64,000 nt of DNA from Histoplasma ohiense. Its lineage: Eukaryota; Ascomycota; Eurotiomycetes; Onygenales; Ajellomycetaceae. Position 1 is the first letter of the stretch. Each line of letters opens with the position of its first letter. Location: contig JAEVHH010000002.1 of assembly GCA_017607445.1 (NCBI GenBank), positions 3,277,501 through 3,341,500 of the forward strand, in the 5' to 3' direction. The position numbers were made by a program, and so were the translations under genes. Shown one piece after another: positions 23,433 to 35,012 of this stretch. A model generated the notes under the pieces. It was given only the letters and a program-made list of their open reading frames with translations, was not told the origin of the DNA and made no database searches.

Positions 23433-24879
23433 GGGAAATCTTGTGGGGGTTAGGGAATGTTCCGGGGTGGCCGGAATCTCGGGGTTTCGTCCTGCCGGCG
23501 GACTCTCGAGGCCAGAGGCGGGGTCGGGGTCGGTAGAGAATAGGAAAGGAATATGTGAGAGTTACAACGGCATATCAAGTATTGTGATCAGGAATTGAGA
23601 GCTCAGTCTAACAAACTATATCGTTCATAGATCTGAGGGAAAATCGGATAGATACAGAGACGTCTTGTCAGGATCGAGGAGAGATATGATGAATCGCAAA
23701 GAAGAAAAATGAGGGAGGAAAAAGAGAAAGTAAAAAGGAGGTATTTTTAAGAAGATGGCGAAGGGGCCCGGAAGATAAAGAATGATGAGGGAATCGGGTG
23801 CAGAGAAACGGGAGAGAAAAAGACAAGGGTACTAGACTAGGATAACATGTCCCAGAATCTGAACAGAGAGATTCGAGATAGAGAGTTTTTGGAGGGATGT
23901 CCCGACGGACAGGACGGACGGTTGGTTTGAGGGATTGCAGGGGCGAGTTCGAGGGCTCCCTAGGTAGGTAGCACCGAAGCCGTGAGTCGTAGGCTATCCA
24001 TCGACATTACACGGACTCTGATAGAGGGTACGTTGCAGATCCATGGCGAGACACGTAGATAGAAAGACGAGGACGAGCTTCGTGGAAGTTGAGAGGGATT
24101 TCTCTTGGGACACAGCAGAAGGAAGACCCGCAGCGGGAGGATTGATGGCGGTTGAGGTTGAAGTTGAGGTTGAAGGTTGACGGTTGACGGTTGACGGTTG
24201 ACGGTTGAAGTATACTCAGCCAGTTGAGCAGTGGACAGCGAACAATTGGCGAGACAAGCTCAAGCACCGCGTCAAGCTGCGGCGGAGCGGGTTTTTCCGG
24301 TCCGACATCCCACAGCTTCCGTCGGGAAAACGCGGGTCACGTGGCGAATTGGCGGGCGTAAATTAGTATCATAGAAACTTTGTTCAACCGCAAACTCGAA
24401 AAGTTGATCGAGAAACTCTTGCTCCCGGTGGCTTGAGTTAATTGGACTTTTCCTTCTCCCGTTTAACGTATCTGCGGTAGTTCTTCAGGTGCTCAACGTC
24501 AACGTCCGAGCATCCATGTCAAGCCGTTGTTCCCTTCAGCCTTATCGTGGCACATGCATATGTCGGGTGAATGCCCGGCGAGGAGTGCATAAAAGCGACT
24601 AGGTCAGCTCAAACGCGGGGTGTCGAGATTCGGTTCTAAACCTTAACGGACTGATTGCCTTGGAGAGACTAAGGAGGTCGCCGTTGAGAAAGCCAATCAG
24701 AATTATCTCTCTAGTTCTGTTGGATTCCGCCCTTCTAATCTAAAAAATCCACAAGACATATATATCCAGCTGTAGTTTCATGAACTCCAGTGAATTTTCC
24801 ATTTCTATATACATAATAACTCGGAAATGGAGGAAAGCCGGCAGCGTGTTTTTCGCATGAGCTTTCCTCCTAAGAGACA
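23433..24879. other. Intergenic region between TATD and SIW14
   Basis: Both flanking genes are on the minus strand, so this is the SIW14 upstream region and the TatD-gene downstream region. It contains purine-rich blocks (23690-23900), a tandem GGTTGA repeat, and a CACGTG E-box at 24338-24343 in GGGTCACGTGGCG. I see no tRNA or other gene. Confidence 0.5.
24150..24210. repeat. Tandem GGTTGA/GGTTGAC repeat
   Basis: About ten head-to-tail units run over 61 bp: first GGTTGA and AGTTGA, then five units of GGTTGAC/A. A shorter array of GGTTGAA lies at about 3781-3800. Neither lies in a coding region. Confidence 0.75.
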
Positions 24880-26208
24880 CTACGTTTCCCCCAGGGCAAA
24901 CATTCTTATCGAGTTTTGCCACGTACTATTTCAGTGGAGGACATGGGCCCATTAGCATAAATCTGAATACGCGCGTGCAGCAAATTGGAAACGGGATAGA
25001 ATGTGGGAACATACGTTTCGCAAACCTCCTCAACAGAAATGCCTTTCACACTCGCAATTACGTGCGCAACTTGGTATATGGTCACAGGCTCATTTCGACC
25101 CTTCACCATGCAGCCCTTTTGCCATTTCTCCTTTTTAAAGGATTTTGGTAACACCGGCGCGCCTTCAAGGTGTTTATATGAAGCATGTGAAGGCCGGATT
25201 TCACACTATTAAGAAAGATACGTATGGGTCAATACACCTGGACGCGCAGGTGAACAGGGAGGGGGGTGAGGAGATAGCCAGGAACCATACATACCCAAGG
25301 CCCGTCCGTTTCGATTTGTATTCGCTCAAGTGGCATGGCTTTAACAACCTCCAAATTCTCTTCTGTCTTAAGGCTACACCCGTTCACCCCAATATCCAAT
25401 CCTAAGTCGACCAGCCGCTGCATCTCTTCCATAGTACCAGTAAAGCTATGAACCAGACCACCCTTGGGCAACTTCGCCAGACGCGGCGTGAGTAGCCGTT
25501 CGAAATCCTCGCTAGCAGCTCTGGAATGCAGGAAGAGCGGCAGTTGGACCTCAACTGCAAGATCCAACTGTGATTCGAAGTACTTCAATTGCTGGTCCTT
25601 GGGCGAGAAGAAGAGGCGGTCGTAGTCAAGACCTATCTCGCCAAATGCGGTGGCATGGCCGGATTCTTTGGCTTCGAGCGCGAGGATCCTCAGCTCTTGT
25701 AACATCTTTTCGGGGCCTTCTGGGTACGAGTCGAAGAGTTTTGCTTGGCAGGGGTGGACTCCAACAGTAGCGTAGCAGATACCGGCTGTTTGTATTAGGG
25801 AAATGTTAGGCAGGGTCGGACCGGCCATAAATCATAATGGTCTTCGTAAGGGGAAGGTAGGTGATAGGGTGGTCACAGGTAATATTGTAAGAATACGTAC
25901 GATGAGCCTTGGCAAGTTCTACGGCGTGTCTCGACTCGTCTAAGTCAGAGCCTGTGACCATAAGTTTCTGACAGCCGATATCCAGAGCCCGCTGGATGAT
26001 ATCGTCTAAGTCATTGTCGTGGACCTTTTTGCCGTGGTAGACGCCTGTGAATACTGGGTCCCCAAGATTGATTGCTACCTGTTCGCAATAAGAATTTAGC
26101 GAATTTCCTTCCTTCGCGAGCACAGCCTGTGAGATTCAGCTATGCAAACAAGATCATAGTATGCGAACCTACGTCGGCATATCGCAGCTGTTTCACGGAA
26201 TCTCCCAT
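24880..26208 (-). CDS. TatD-family metal-dependent deoxyribonuclease
   Basis: Five exons (26173-26208, 25901-26078, 25295-25785, 25015-25205, 24880-24925) encode 313 residues. The first exon is 12 codons (MGDSVKQLRYAD) and joins VAINLGDPVFTGVYHGKKVHDND. Metal and active-site blocks are VGVHPC, GEIGLDYDR, FLHSRAASEDF, VHSFTG and the ETDGPWCEIRPSHA block, split by an intron after Trp. The last exon gives TTWQNSIRMFALGET, matching the usual C-terminal helix; the nearer acceptor at about 24966 gives a non-conserved end. It is the TATDN1/yeast Tat-D type enzyme, a 3'-5' DNase/endonuclease linked to DNA degradation. The final position of the intended metal ligands should be confirmed by alignment. 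Confidence 0.88.
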
Positions 26209-27316
26209 GCTGGCTGGAGTCCTTTGATTCTCCCCAAACTTATGATAGCAATGTTGACTGTGTGTATTTACGCGGATCCCAATTGGGTCATACCGCAGCA
26301 ATGGATTTTGATATACTATAGGAAGACAATGAGCAAGTAAATGTTATGTACAAGTACAAATGCGCCGCTATTGGAATCGCTACAATCAGAAATCAAAGGC
26401 AAGTTCCTCACCTTGTCGAGAGGGGTATTCACAACACGACACCGACAATGTTCTAGTCTGCAGAAATTGGGTATAGCGGAGAAGCGAGCCAGCCCGGATT
26501 AGCCTGACACAGGAAGTCCGTAAAGAACAGGACTGTATCATCTGGCCACTGAATCTCCAAGCTTGATAATTCATTCAAATTCGCCCGCGTTCGCAAGAAG
26601 GAAGATTTTTGAAGTTCTGGATAATAGTATTTCCGTAATGTCGTGTAAATAAACCGTCGGATGTGGAAGTTAGAGCATGAGGCCAAAAGATGAGCAACCC
26701 TGCGTTACCTCCACGACCCGCACATCGGTTGAATATTTATTACGTCTAGGAATAGGTCTTTGATCAAGCGCATTTTAAGAGCTTGAAGCTCTTCTACCCG
26801 AAAGGCTGGATGGGATTGCAGCAAAGATAAACGCCCAGAACCTCGTTTAGCTCAAACACTAGCTCTCGACCTCAAAGTCCCTGAGCCAGCGATTCGTCCC
26901 CACCTGATACCATGGCGTTCCCTATGATTTTGGCTCGTTAACTATCATATCACCTAACCCATCGGCCGAGCGCTATACTTGCTGAATAGGCTTCATCGCT
27001 ATTGATAAAACAAAGTGCACTATTGAATATTCATCTCTATTCCTTTTGTGCTGTGCGGAGGGGCCTCTAAAAAAATTCTCTTAATTAGTGAGTTCATAGT
27101 GTCGATAGGAATCCAAGGGAGATATCCGTCTTTTCGCGCATGTCCTTTTTTTCAACCCGGCATTTTGCGACGCGGCAATTTCAGTGATTCATTGATTGCT
27201 GTTTCTATATAGATGCCCTCCCCTTAAGGTGTCGCTTCTTTCCTTTTTGCAGTCAATGGCAACGGATTCGCCAGTACTTTGACAGACAAACACAAACAAC
27301 AAAATTTCGTGCAAGG
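26209..27316. other. Divergent intergenic region, TatD gene and b2-like gene
   Basis: This 1.1 kb region serves as promoter space for both flanking genes. Frames at 26386-26686 (-) lack domains. TTGATAAA and AT-rich segments lie near 26990-27070, and a TATA-like CTATATAG lies at 27205-27215, about 105 bp before the b2-like start codon. Confidence 0.5.
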
Positions 27317-29025
27317 ATGTCAAAATCTAATAATAGCCAACATATCTCTGCGCTGGAGGTTAGTGTGCATAAGGCAGCTAATGACTGTTGGATCGTTGTT
27401 GATAACCAAGTTTGGGACATCTCGGACTTCCTCTCAGAGCACCCCGGAGGGCCCAGCAGTACGCACAGCTATCCCCAGATGTATATATTTGCTATGCAGC
27501 AGGTCGTTGACTGCCTTTGATAGTTATCCTCAAATATGCCGGACGAGATGCAACAAAGGCATACTCCGAGATTCACCCACCAAATCTTATTAAGAACAGT
27601 CTTCCGAGTGATAAACTGAAGGGTGTTCTAGATCGAAACTCCGTTGACGATGAATGGCTCAAAGCGCCCTCCGAACAGAGCGGGAAACGCCTCCCAAGCA
27701 ACGAGAAACCACCTCTAACGACATTGATAAATGCCCATGATTTCGAAGTCGTAGCCTCTCAAACTGCTCCAGCAAAGACATGGGCTTTTTACTCGAGCGC
27801 CTCAAACGACCTCATCACTCGTGACGCCAACAAATCCTTCTTCGACCGCACTTGGCTCCGGCCCCGTGTCCTCCGCAATGTGAAAGAAGTCAATACCAAA
27901 ACTAAAATACTCGGCTGTGATGTGAACATGCCTCTCTTTGTTAGCCCCGCCGCCATGGTGAAACTCATCCACCCAGATGGCGAGCTCGCCGTTGCCCGCG
28001 CTTGCGAAACCAGAGGCATCATGCAGGGCATCTCCAACAGCGCCAGCTATCCCATGAAAGACATAACCGCTGCGGGGCCGCGGGCGAACTATTTCTTCCA
28101 GCTGTACGTCAATAAGGACCGCGCCAAGTCTGCTACACAGCTCCGAGAATGCTCAGAAAACTCCCGCATACGGGCTATATTCATCACAGTCGACGCAGCG
28201 TGGCCCGGTAAGCGCGAGGCGGACGAAAGAGTCCGCGCAGATGAAAGCTTGAGTGTCCCCATGTCGGCACAGCGGGCGCAGAACGACTCGAAGGGTGGGG
28301 GATTGGGCCGTGTCATGGGCGGGTTCATTGACCCGGCCTTGACATGGGAAGACCTGGTCTGGGCGCGCAAACACACGCATCTCCCCCTTGTGCTTAAGGG
28401 TGTCATGTCCGCAGATGACGCGATACTGGCAATGAAAGCTGGCCTGGATGGGATTCTCTTGAGTAACCACGGCGGCCGCAATCTGGACACCAGCCCGCCG
28501 GCTCTAGTCACCCTCTTGGAATTACATAAGCGCTGTCCTGAAATATTCGATAAGATGGAAATCTACGTGGATGGTGGGATCCGCCGCGGAACGGATATCT
28601 TGAAAGCGATGTGTCTCGGCGCCACGGCGGTGGGGATGGGGAGAAGCGTGTTGTTTGCCGCAGCCTACGGCCAAGAAGGGGTGGAGCATTTGTTTGATAG
28701 TAAGTTTTTTTTTTTCCTTCTTCTTCCTTACGTGCCTCTATCCCCCTCGAGGCTTTTCCTCCTCTCATTGCATACCCTATCCATGTGCTCTGACCATTCC
28801 AAAACAGTCATGGCAGACGAACTAGAGGGCGCGATGAGACTCGTAGGGATCACATCCCTCGACCAAGCCCATCCAGGCCTAGTCAACACCGCTGATATTG
28901 ACCACCTTGTTCCCGATTCGGCTTCACATCCGTATGCTCGATCTGTCGCCCGCGGCCGCGGCCACAGCCGGACCAGGCCACAATCGAAACTGTGGAATGG
29001 AGGTGCATTTAAAGCGAAGCTGTAG
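27317..29025 (+). CDS. Flavocytochrome b2-like L-2-hydroxyacid (lactate) dehydrogenase
   Basis: Three exons (27317-27458, 27524-28699, 28808-29025) encode 511 residues. Residues 1-85 form a cytochrome b5 domain with heme ligands His42 (HPGG) and His65 (EIHPPN). The FMN domain follows: WAFYSSASNDLIT, LFVSPAAMVKLIHPDGE, YFFQLYV, FITVDAAWPGKREADER, VLKGVMSADDA, SNHGGRNLD (catalytic His about 363, Arg about 366) and YVDGGIRRGTDILKA. In the family, L-lactate or a related 2-hydroxyacid is oxidised and electrons pass through heme to an acceptor. The protein starts almost directly with the b5 fold, with no evident mitochondrial presequence. It ends in AKL, a type 1 peroxisomal targeting signal. That argues against simple identity with mitochondrial Cyb2; the substrate is unproven. 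Confidence 0.88.
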
Positions 29026-30308
29026 TTTTTTTATCATTCCCTCCACCCGCCCCCATATCTAGAGGATTTCAATTGTCTGATCTTGGGAAGTTTCAACGAT
29101 AAAATAATATCGGCAGAGAATATAAAAAGTCATTTCGATTTTTACTGCGAACTGTTTCTTTGAATAGTATCAAGCAGTTTCTCGGAGATTTATTCCCCAC
29201 AGTCAAACATTTCTTTATACAACCTTGTTTCTGTTTATTTTGAGAAACTATTTTTCATAGACTAAGCCACAGAATTGATTTAGCTAGATCATCAGAGATA
29301 TTTTTCCCTTTTTCCCTTTTTCTTTCTTTATTTATTTATTTCTTTTCTTTCCGGGGATCGGGTTCAAAAATGGAGGCGTGGTTGAATGCCTGGAAAAGCG
29401 AATGGGCGGGGGTGTACTGCGTCGCAGTTGGAAATATCTCCCCAATGGTGGCATTATCAATAAACTAATATTGGAAATAATAATTCCCAAGTACTATCTA
29501 TCTGTCTGTCAGTCAGTCAGATCTGCTTCCTTAGAAATGATCAGACATCTGCAGGCAGAGAGATATATCAGCCTACCTACTTGCCTATGTTCTCACACGG
29601 TTGGGGAATCCGCCATTGTTTGCTCTTCAACCCACTGTATCATCTAGTTATTAGTTTTATATCAAACCGAAGGGGCATGCATTGAGGATGGATGTCTGTC
29701 TCCCAGACAGGAGAATTTCATACAAGGAGATTGTCGCTGGGCAAAGAAGTTCAAAGAAATGGAAAAAATGGAACGGTACAAGGTAAGATCATTCAAATCA
29801 AAATTATCCAATCCACGAGGTATCTTATTATAGGCCACAATTGTTGCAGATACATTTTTTTTTTCTTTTTTCCGACGGTTATTGTTCTTACTCCGTAGTT
29901 TCTGAGAAGTGTCGAGTGTCAACATCGTCGTCGGGGGCGTTAGCTGCCAAAGCTCTCCCCAGCGTGGATGCTGATAGGCCACGGAGTCCGGGGAAAGCAA
30001 TAGTCGCCCCACCGCCGCTGTGGAGCCTCCTTCAGTGCCTACGCCGTACTCCGTAGTAAGCCCTTCACCGACTCCAAAGCCAGGTCTGGATCCCTCGTCG
30101 CTCCCCAACGCCTCAACCATCCATCCAACCGTCCCCTTGTCTGGTGCCGGTATTTAAAGCAAAGCCACCCCCCCCCCAAACTTACCCATTCCCTGATATC
30201 CCAACCATCGACGGAGTACATCCCGCCCAAAAATCCTGAGCCAAGGAGGGTAAAAAACAAAAGAAAAATCCATTGACCAAACAAAAAGGAAAGGAAGAAA
30301 AACCCACA
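29026..30308. other. Intergenic region upstream of the SAP-domain gene
   Basis: It contains AT-rich 3' sequence to about 29350 (TTTCCC and TTTA repeats), then the promoter of the following gene. The 9-mer TACTCCGTA occurs at 29889-29897 and 30047-30055, with the inverse near-match GACGGAGTA at 30210-30218. The minus-strand frame at 29662-30120 is not supported by any domain. Confidence 0.5.
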
Positions 30309-31466
30309 ATGGCCGCCCCCCGCTCAGCTTCCTTACGCGCTCTTCGTCTCCTAGCTGCCCAGCAACATACACCACTCCCCTCTTCAGCCCTCGCCTCTGT
30401 GGCGCCCTTCCGCCGCTCGCTACACATCACCGGTGCATTCTCCGCCCAGCCCGCTCGCGGACCAGACGTAACTGCCATCTACCGCTCCCGCGGCCTGGGG
30501 GATCTACGAGCGGAATGCGAGAGAAGGAACCTTAGGAGTGCGGGGAGTAAGGCGGAGGTATTCTCTCCCGTTTTTTATTCTTCTTTTTCTTTACAGTTGT
30601 TATATCTTATTTATCTGCTCCATGGCTCGGTGGCAAGAAACGTGGCTTACAAAATATTATCCTCTTCGATATCGGATTTATATAGCTCGTGGATCGCCTG
30701 GCAAACCATGACATTCTCCAATCTCGCGCATTTAGCATTGCGATGAGGAAGATCGATAACCACCTTCTGGGGACAGGGAGGTATGTTCCCCTCCCCTCCC
30801 CTCCCCCACCCACATCCGTCGTTATTTCCATCTACCACAGAATATCAAACAAGAATGAAAAGCAATGAACGCCAATATAAATATATATATATATAAAAGG
30901 AAAACCCATTAACAACCATCCTCAGCTCATCCCGCACCTTCAACACCTCCCGCGCCCAAAAATCCGTCAATGACTCCTCAACCGTCGACTTCGTCTACAT
31001 GCCCCAGGACATGGACGCCTTCCCCTCCCCCTCCGCCATCGCCGGCACCCCAATGCCCACCCCGCCAGACGCCTACGCCCACTACCAGCTCACAAACAGC
31101 ACCGGCTCCACCCCGGGGCCTATGAAACCCCAAATCTACACCGTCTCCGGCGACTACGACGCCCCATCGTCGAGTAGCGGTAGCCGTATTATGGGCATTG
31201 CTGCTGGCGGCACCACCGGCGGAGCTGCTGGCGGTGGTGGTGGAGCAAGCGCTATGAGCGAGGTCGTCGATAACCAAACCGTGGAGTTCGATCCGTTTGA
31301 GCTGACGGAGACGGTGAGGCGGGCGCGGGAGGGGGCCGCTGTGGCGGAGCAGGCGGCTATGGCGGATGGGACGGTTAAGGGGGTTGCGAGGCAGTTTTGG
31401 GAGGGGATTGTGGAGGATGTGGTGGGGAAGAAGGAAAGGCGGGGTGGGATTGAGGGGCGGAAGTAG
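30309..31466 (+). CDS. Mitochondrial SAP-domain protein, Aim34-like
   Basis: Three exons (30309-30557, 30686-30780, 30926-31466) encode 294 residues. The first about 45 residues are an Arg/Ala/Ser-rich mitochondrial presequence (SLRALRLLAAQ, FRRSLHITGAF). A SAP motif follows: YRSRGLGDLRAECERRNLRSAGSKAE/LVDRLANHD, interrupted by the first intron. The short second exon continues ILQSRAFSIAMRKIDNHLLG. The C-terminal half is Gly/Ala/Ser-rich and then charged helix (FELTETVRRAREGAAVAEQ). The family resembles yeast Aim34, a mitochondrial protein of unknown function; nucleic-acid binding is inferred from SAP. Intron 2 carries an (AT)n tract near 30878-30896. Confidence 0.72.
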
Positions 31467-31493
31467 GGTTGATGCATGTGTGTAAAGGGGGGA

Positions 31494-31544
<51 letters not shown>

Positions 31545-32323
31545 GAGAGAGTAATTGAGGGCAAGTTGGATGATAGCTATATTTTATTTAATGTTGTGAG
31601 TGAGAGAAGTGGGGGAGACATCACTTTTGTCTGTGTCTCTCTCTTGGTTCATTTCATCTGCATCTGCATATTTTTATTTTCTTTCTTTCTTTCTTTCTGT
31701 CTTTCTTTTCATCCATCTATCTCGTTGCAATGCAGAGAGAGAGATACCAAGCATGTCGCTTCTGGATTTTGTTACTGGTTGTGTAAGAGGGGTTAAACCT
31801 TGGTTGGTTGTTTACCTATCTAGTGGCTAGCTAATATCCATGGATATGTGTGTGGGTCACGTGGGCTAGGGCTTGGGTACCCCAAGGCCCTCAAATAACC
31901 GCATACATGTTCCATACAGCCTAACTGGATGAAATCCCACCATTCCACCATTCTACACAACCTTCCCTCCTCCAATAAATATGAATTCGCGTACAGTTAA
32001 CGGGGGGAGTGGGGGGCAGCCATCTGCATTTCAGACTGAGAACAACGGTGGGTCGTTCTTCCCTTACCAGCGTACTCTAGCTGACAATCACCAGTGAGGC
32101 GATCCCAACGCATACAGAAGGTGCAACTCCAGAGTTCTTGCCGAAGAAATGCACACCTCCAGCCTGGACCGACAAACCCGTCATCACCTCCAGCGAGTCG
32201 CACACTTAGGAACACTGTACGATACCCTCTACGGCCGAGCTGGCATGCGAGAGGCTAATCCATCAGATAAACGACCGTAAACGAAAGCGAGAGTGTGCGC
32301 TTACGAGACCTGGTGGGTTCACA
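31467..32323. other. Intergenic region with AG microsatellite
   Basis: The region begins just after the SAP-gene stop codon. It holds an AG repeat, a pyrimidine tract (TTTC repeats around 31678-31710) and a CACGTG E-box at 31858-31863. The stretch 31990-32320 upstream of the next gene has codon-like composition in places, but I could not assemble a supported exon. Confidence 0.45.
31503..31538. repeat. (AG)18 microsatellite
   Basis: A perfect dinucleotide run of 36 nt starts 37 bp after the SAP-domain gene stop codon, in its presumed 3' UTR. Confidence 0.9.
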
Positions 32324-33905
32324 ATGGGCGAAGCCAAGAGGACAACGAGCGTTGATATTGATGCTCCTCGAGTCGTCCAAACTGTTGGCCCAGAGGTATG
32401 TTTATCGTCGTCTTGATCATACATATAACACGGAGCTAATTGTTATCAAGATTCTTCGTAGCCCAACAGTTTCGCCTCAACACCACCGTTCCTCTGAACC
32501 GATACGGGAGCACGCCGTACCCGAGCATCCATCTTTTCATCATTCGAAGTGGCCACCGGTATACAAGAGTAAGCTCATCGAACATTGGGTTAGCAACTAC
32601 GAGTGGCCCAAAAGCCCTTTAGAAGTTGACATCATGGAAGACTTCCTTGTACAACAGCAAACCCAGTCTCTCCCCCGTACGAAGTCAACTACTAGCTTGA
32701 ACGAAACAACTTCACGAGAAATCAAAAGTAGGCCTTACACCAACAAGAACTATGAGGTCTTCCTTGAGTCCAAAGGAATATTCCTGGATGATCATAAGGA
32801 TGGAATCACTAGCGACAGTAAAAATTTCTGTCGAAGGTTACTTGAGAAATATTCAGAGACTCCTAGCGGAACGAGGTTTGATGATGACGTGTTCAAATCA
32901 ACCTGCCAAAGGTTAAGGAAGAAAAATGAGGCAGGTGTCATTCGAATCATTGCTGAATTCATTGTTCCATCTGCTGAGGGTGCAATCGATCGTGGACGCA
33001 TCTCATTTCAGCACTTGGTTGAAAGTGTGAATGAGAGTTGGGATAGCTCAATTCCCCTTGTTTGGATGCCACAATTACCCCAAACTTTACCGTCATCGCA
33101 AGCTCTGCAGCTTCAACAGTTTCAAAAATTTCGATTATCTCAGCCACAACCCGATTACGCGGTCGGGTTCCCCCGACAATCCTTCACTGATGATCAACTG
33201 AAAAAGCTTGCACCATTTGTCGGTGAAATTGGTGATAGGTCTTTCTTTATGGGCACTGCGTACATGTACTTTCCATTTCTGACAGTTGAAGTGAAGTGTG
33301 GAAAGACAGCACTTGAGATAGCAGATCGACAAAATGCACATAGCATGGCTCTCTCAGTGAGAGGTGTTGTCAAGCTCTTCAGGGTTGTGAAGTGTGAGAA
33401 GGAGCTCCATCAACAGATTCTGTCCTTTTCAATTTCGCATGATCATCAAATGGTGAAAATCTATGGGCACTATCCAGTGATTGATGGAGATAAGACCAGC
33501 TACTATTGTCATCCCATTCATAAGTTTTGTTTCACAGCGCTGGATGGCAAAGAGAGATGGACATCTTATAAGTTCATGATGGGCCTGTATGACGACTGGG
33601 CCTCTTCTCATTTGAAAAGATTGTGCTCGGCTATTGATCAACTACCGGAGATTAATCTAGATGTATCACAGCAGTCTGAGATATTACGGCCGTCTGAGCT
33701 GGGCTTTTCAGGATCAACTGGACATTCACGGGGGATCAAGGGTATCGATGTATGTACAGTACAAGGTTCAAGTTTCACATCTGTATTGGAAAAGGAATCC
33801 CAGCCATCTCTCCTCGATTCACAGGTTCCACCCTCGGGCCCTACGCGGGAGAATGAAATGAAATCCTCAAAAGCATTCAAGTTGCCCCAGAAAAGACGCA
33901 AATAG
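32324..33905 (+). CDS. PD-(D/E)XK nuclease-like protein, DUF7924 type
   Basis: Two exons (32324-32395 and 32451-33905) give 508 residues. The ATG at 32324 (MGEAKRTTSVDIDAP) is preferred because its 24-codon exon joins phase 0 across a 55 bp intron with a GCTAAT branch point. An alternative is that the long frame continues upstream without an intron, but it has no ATG. The domain shows SFFMGTAYMYFPFLTVEVKCG, where E-V-K fits the (D/E)xK metal site, then IADRQNAHSMALSVRGVVKLFR and ILSFSISHDHQMVKIYGHYPV. I recognise this as the fungal family annotated DUF7924 / PD-(D/E)XK-like, which is multicopy in some Onygenales. The Lys/Arg tail KRRK may be a nuclear signal. Nuclease activity is unproven. 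Confidence 0.75.
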
Positions 33906-34684
33906 ATATTTTGATAAATCGAACCGGTGTTCCTATGTATGTTAGCCAAGCCCCACGATAACTTTTTAGCTAGGGGTTGCCTCGCCCTGCCTCGCCCCCA
34001 GACGAGGAGATATGGGGGTGGAGCCTGTCTGGTTGGCCGGATATGGAGAGTAATCGAGAGACCTGGCCAATCAGAACCTGGGCTTGAGTGCCCCTATCAG
34101 GGACGCCCATCACTTGGCCCTAGCCCTGTCTGCGTCGGCTTCACACTGCTGCGTGGCCAGCTCCATCCAGATTCCTTCCTCTGTCTCGTTTTTGTTTGTC
34201 TGTCTTGTCTGTCTTGTCTGTCTTTCTTCTTTGTTCTTGTTGTATTCTTTCTCCCTTCGCTTCCTTACTTCCCTTTAAAAGTGGTTCTCCCTTTTCTTGT
34301 AGCTTTCAGGCCTGTAGGCGGTGAATCTCCCTCGCGGTAGTCTCCTCACCTCCCCTCGATCAATTGGCCGTCCAATCATTGCATCTCCTAATTCCTAATA
34401 GTTACTGTCCCTCCCTTCAATGTTTATGTCCTCTGCCAATTCAATTTCAATTTCAATACCAGTCTCATTGCCTTATCCTCGGGTCCACGGACTCCCAGTT
34501 TAGCTACGGAATAAATACTCTACACATCGAAGCCGCAGTCCCCCCTTCCGTGATATAAGGCCCTACCTGCGCTTTGAGTTTGCCTTGCCTCGACTGATCT
34601 CGACTCGATACCGGATTTGCCAACTAGCATTGAGCAAATGAACACCCTGGCCAGCCCTCCGCTCCGGATCCTTCTTTAAGGATC
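33906..34684. other. Intergenic region upstream of aspartyl protease
   Basis: It begins with the sequence from 33940 that resembles an LTR terminus, then a CT-rich leader with TGTCT repeats (34190-34230) and CAATTT repeats (34438-34455). The frames here are translations of these tracts. Confidence 0.45.
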
Positions 34685-34973
34685 ATGCGTCCTTCGCCCT
34701 CGTCATGGCATCTGCCGCCGCCGCTGTTGCTCCTACTGCTGGTGCTGTCGACAGATGTCGTCTCGGCCTTCTTCCCTTACAACCCAGTTGCCAATACCAA
34801 TACCAAGACTGATGCTGATGGCTTGCTGCGGCTACCTTCGTCCAGGGGGTTAGTGAAAGAACGGTTCTACCCGTACAGTCCAAGCAAGAGCCGTGGCGGC
34901 AAGGTATCTCCTCAGAGGGATGCCAGGGAACCCGTCAAGTTAGATATTATCAATGTTCGCAGAAATGTCAGTA

Positions 34974-35012
<39 letters not shown>

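Noticed and set aside
29662..30120. 152-codon minus-strand frame upstream of the SAP-domain gene
   Set aside because: It covers the promoter and the TACTCCGTA motifs, has a Lys-rich low-complexity part and no recognisable domain.
31997..32215. Possible extra upstream exon or antisense gene before the DUF7924-type gene
   Set aside because: I could not find a splice-consistent join to the gene at 32324, and the minus-strand frame has no domain. Left as intergenic pending transcript data.
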